In this document: positions 60,919 through 64,000 of the stretch, piece by piece
Layout: the number at the start of each line of letters is the position of its first letter
How positions within the stretch are numbered: the stretch's first letter is position 1
NCBI GenBank assembly: GCA_951230915.1
Contig: OX579638.1
Location: forward strand, 14,650,696 to 14,714,695
Length of the DNA: 64,000 bases
Reading direction: 5' to 3'
Source of the DNA: Antitrichia curtipendula
Lineage: Eukaryota; Streptophyta; Bryopsida; Hypnales; Leucodontaceae
Translations under genes and position numbers: made by a program
Notes under the pieces: model-generated
What the model was told of the DNA's origin: nothing
The model's database searches: none
The model's input: only the letters and a program-made list of their open reading frames with translations

Positions 60919-61330
60919 TACTTCAATTTGTTGTGCACAGATCCGGTTTAATTTAACTATGAAAGGACAGGCATATCATGACCACGTACAAAAGCTTCAA
61001 TTTCTTGTCATCCTGCATCTTGCTACTGTATATGAATTACCAAATTTTTATTTTAATTTCAAAAATCACATGTCTCTTACAAATCATAAATTTCTCCATA
61101 TTTTACTCTGATGATTTGAATTGATTGTGAATTTTCAATACAAAACTGAAAAAAACCCTCACCCTTCAATAAATAAATAAAAATATGAATATATATATAC
61201 ATTATAGTGTGGAACATCAATTGAAAGTGTAAGCCAAATTTTGATAGAATTATATATTTTGATATGTGGTTGTAGGCTACCAGCTCCAAATTGCAATAAT
61301 ATGACTAGTGTGCCTTGTGCCATTGTCAAA

Positions 61331-61532
61331 TCCAAAAAGTAAGTAAAAATTATTTTTTTATTTTTTAATTAAAAAATAACTCAAAAATCCAAAACTTTCA
61401 CACTGTAAGTCGGAATGTCACAAAACAAAGCCCGTGCATCCCTCCTTGTCAAGGGCTTTCCGACAGTACCAAGTACGTGACCAAGGATGCACAGTCCATT
61501 AGATCTCACTATAACAAACAAATAAATAAAAC
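61331..61532. repeat. Repeat Q2
   Basis: Counterpart of Q1 in the other orientation ('aaaactttcacactgtaagt', 'gcatccctccttgtcaaggg'). It abuts I2. Confidence 0.45.
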
Positions 61533-61750
61533 CATTAGATGTTTTTGGGGGGCTTTGGAGGGCCATTTTAGGTCCGTTCTTCTTGCTGTGAACTAGCCAA
61601 TGTTGGCCACAATATAATGTAATAAATAAATAATAAAAATATTGTTATTATTCAACATGGCAGTCTCTTGGCCACGTCGGCATGTTGCTATGGCTAAGGG
61701 CCCATAGTACGGAAACTCACATCCCTTTACACTAGTTGAATTTCATTTAA
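61533..61750. mobile_element. Related element I2
   Basis: It is collinear with I1: 'ccattagatgtttttggg', 'ggcagtctcttggccac' and 'aaactcacatccctttacac'. The ends are decayed and the boundaries approximate. Confidence 0.5.
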
Positions 61751-64000
61751 TGAAATAAACAAACAAACAACCTAACTTAAAGTTTGGATATTTTAGGATT
61801 TTTTTTAGTTGTCATTACAAAATGAAAACTAGACTTTGGAAGCTTTTACTAAAGAGATTTTGTGGTTTTGCTCAAAAAGATATTTGAATGTGAAAATCAA
61901 GTTTAAAAAAATAAAAAAATAAAGTCTAATATATACTAATAAACACAAAAATACCAATTGTAAAATTCATCATCTCATATTAGAAAAACAACAACAAATA
62001 TGATTGGAAATTAACTCAATGATGCAAATATAACATTAACAAGATTGGAGACAAGAAACTAAATGAAAAATATCCATTTGCCATTTGCTAAGTTTGATTT
62101 CGTTCCTCATTACAACATTATTGGTCCTTATCAACATTGGTAAGGAAAATCACTTGCAACTAAAAAGCGCTTGAATGAGCCAAAAATCCATAAAAAAAGA
62201 AAAATTTAATTAGAAAACTAGAGATATTCAATCATATTACCTTGCCCAATTTTGTAATACAAGGGATTTTAAAAGTATTCGCAATAACTTAAGTCGTCAC
62301 TATAGAGAATGTCTTCAACTTTTCACTAAATACATCATGGTTGTAAAGTAATGGAGTCTATGAGGTAGAGTATCCATGAATATCTTGCTAAGCATTGATT
62401 TAGATTTTAATAGAAATTATATTTCATCTAACTATTTTCATTCAATTTTTTTTGAAAGACAAATAGAAAATGCATCCAATCCACTTTGAAACCATACCTT
62501 TTGGAACTCACATTGACTCTTCCTTTCTATCATCATGCTTTATTTTGTCATACCTCAATTATACTTGCACATAGTCAATTGTTTAAAAAAAGGTAATACT
62601 ATTTAAAACTCTTATAGACCAAGTAGTTGTTCTTCTAACATCACATATTCCAAACTTCAACCTTTCAAAATTGGAAGAAAGATGTAATTTTGACCTTCAA
62701 TATCTTCTTCACAATCCAATCCAATCCAATGTGTAACTACTCAATTTTGTTGAAAATTTTCAATTTTTAAAAACGCTTAGATAATCTTGCTTTTATGTTT
62801 AATCTTTAAATGCTACACTTTTGCAATAGAAACTATAAATTTTGACCAAAAAGCTTGGTATGAAGTTTAAAAATGAATGTTGTGTTTGTAATGATAATTT
62901 AAAGAAGGTATTCTACCTATTGCATTAAAATTTTGAGTGATTTTATGCTTTATATGAAGCCAATACTTTTTTTTATGAAGGTATCAAATCAAATATTGTT
63001 GAATTTCAAACTCAATGAGAAAATATCAACTTTTAATTTACAAAACTCCACACGATAAGTGATTGAAGCTTTATCTATATTGAACATATTTATAAATTTA
63101 TAAACATTTTAAGTTGATTTGAAATTAGGGATTTTCACCTCACACATAATGAATTAGTATATTAGCAATTTATAAACTAGGTAATGCAAATGCAAAACCT
63201 AATTATAAGAAATGAATTGTCAAACTATAGAAATAATAAGTGATGTTATTTCTATAATAAGACTCCATTTTCACAATAGATGATTAAGGATGCTCAATTA
63301 GGATTTGAATATTGATTAATCCCTAAATGCTTAAGCAACCAAATATGGTTGCTCCAAAATTTTAGGCTTGTTTTGGTATTGGCATCTAAATTCCTTTGGC
63401 CGGTTTAAAAAATATTACGGGTAGTTTTGAGGGTTAATAATTGAATGTTTTTATTTTTTACTGAAAAAGGTAAATATTTGATTTTTGAAAGGTCCTCAAA
63501 GGCGTATATGTACCATTAGTGGAAAAGTAAAGCTTGTGAGTTTTGCTTGATTTCCCGGCTTTGAGCAAAGTCTAACAATTTCACTTGATTTGAAATCTAA
63601 AAAATTGTACTTATCTATTTGCTTTGAAAAAGTCCCAATGGAAAGAATAAAGTGTTTTCATGATTTTCATTGTTGAAAATTTGAGCATGCAAATGTTGAT
63701 TTGGAGTTATTTGTAATTTCAACTTTAAAAAAAAATGTATTTCAACAATTGCAAGGTGGATTGTGTGATGAGTTTGATATTTTTTCATGTGAAATTCATT
63801 TTTTTGAAAGTACATTCTAGTGTAATGACACTATTTGTAGTTGTTTATGTCACCTCCAATTCCAAAAACTTTTATATGCAAATTTCTAAAACACCGTGGG
63901 GAAGGCAACATACTAAAAATAGGAAATGTACAATTCTCTTGTTATAATCTTACAACTCCTATGCAATTTCACATTCAAAATTGTGAGGTGTACTAATAAG
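61751..64000. other. Intergenic; 63600-64000 is a paralogue of the A4 host site
   Basis: AT-rich, no gene. 63610-64000 aligns with 18690-18770 plus 19700-20020, the two sides of A4. A B-type left end ('aatccctaaatgcttaagca') begins near 63320 and is soon lost. Confidence 0.45.

Overview
This window is nuclear DNA from a land plant, or possibly a close streptophyte alga. The only two confident genes are multi-exon GT-AG genes whose products match plant families along their whole length. The rest is AT-rich intergenic DNA crowded with small transposable elements. The species cannot be resolved from the sequence. There are no bacterial-type operons, CRISPR arrays or intact autonomous transposons. 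A 200-base N gap lies at 35160-35359.

Genes. (1) A PMP22/Mpv17-family peroxisomal membrane protein, plus strand, seven exons, 28259-30988, 189 aa. (2) A WD40-repeat/cyclophilin fusion of the plant CYP71 type, plus strand, twelve exons, 37026-42182, 621 aa, with an intact cyclophilin active site. I rebuilt both exon by exon, and every junction stays in frame. They sit in two relatively repeat-poor islands (about 27.8-31.6 kb and 36.6-42.5 kb).

Repeats, left to right. 1-9.2 kb: two copies of a composite ~2.4 kb repeat (K), several copies of a GC-rich exon-like block (E), and a 279-bp-period tandem array (F). 9.8-12.6 kb: a short TTAA-flanked MITE, a tRNA-like SINE head and an old Tourist-like hairpin. 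13.5-27.8 kb: many TTAA-flanked elements, one nested in a TA-flanked MITE, an inverted E pair and a telomere-like octamer array. 31.7-36.6 kb: reverse copies of K and E, a TTAA element and a nested hairpin element next to the gap. 42.5-64 kb: more TTAA and TA elements, a 497-bp hairpin MITE, two almost identical 267-bp hAT-type MITEs with perfect 8-bp target duplications, and a 26-bp minisatellite.

The most notable signal is the dominance of non-autonomous elements whose CCCC/GGGG or CCC/GGG termini are flanked by TTAA at every readable end. That pattern is typical of piggyBac-like elements, which to my knowledge are scarcely reported from land plants. Empty-site paralogues inside the window support several of the insertions.
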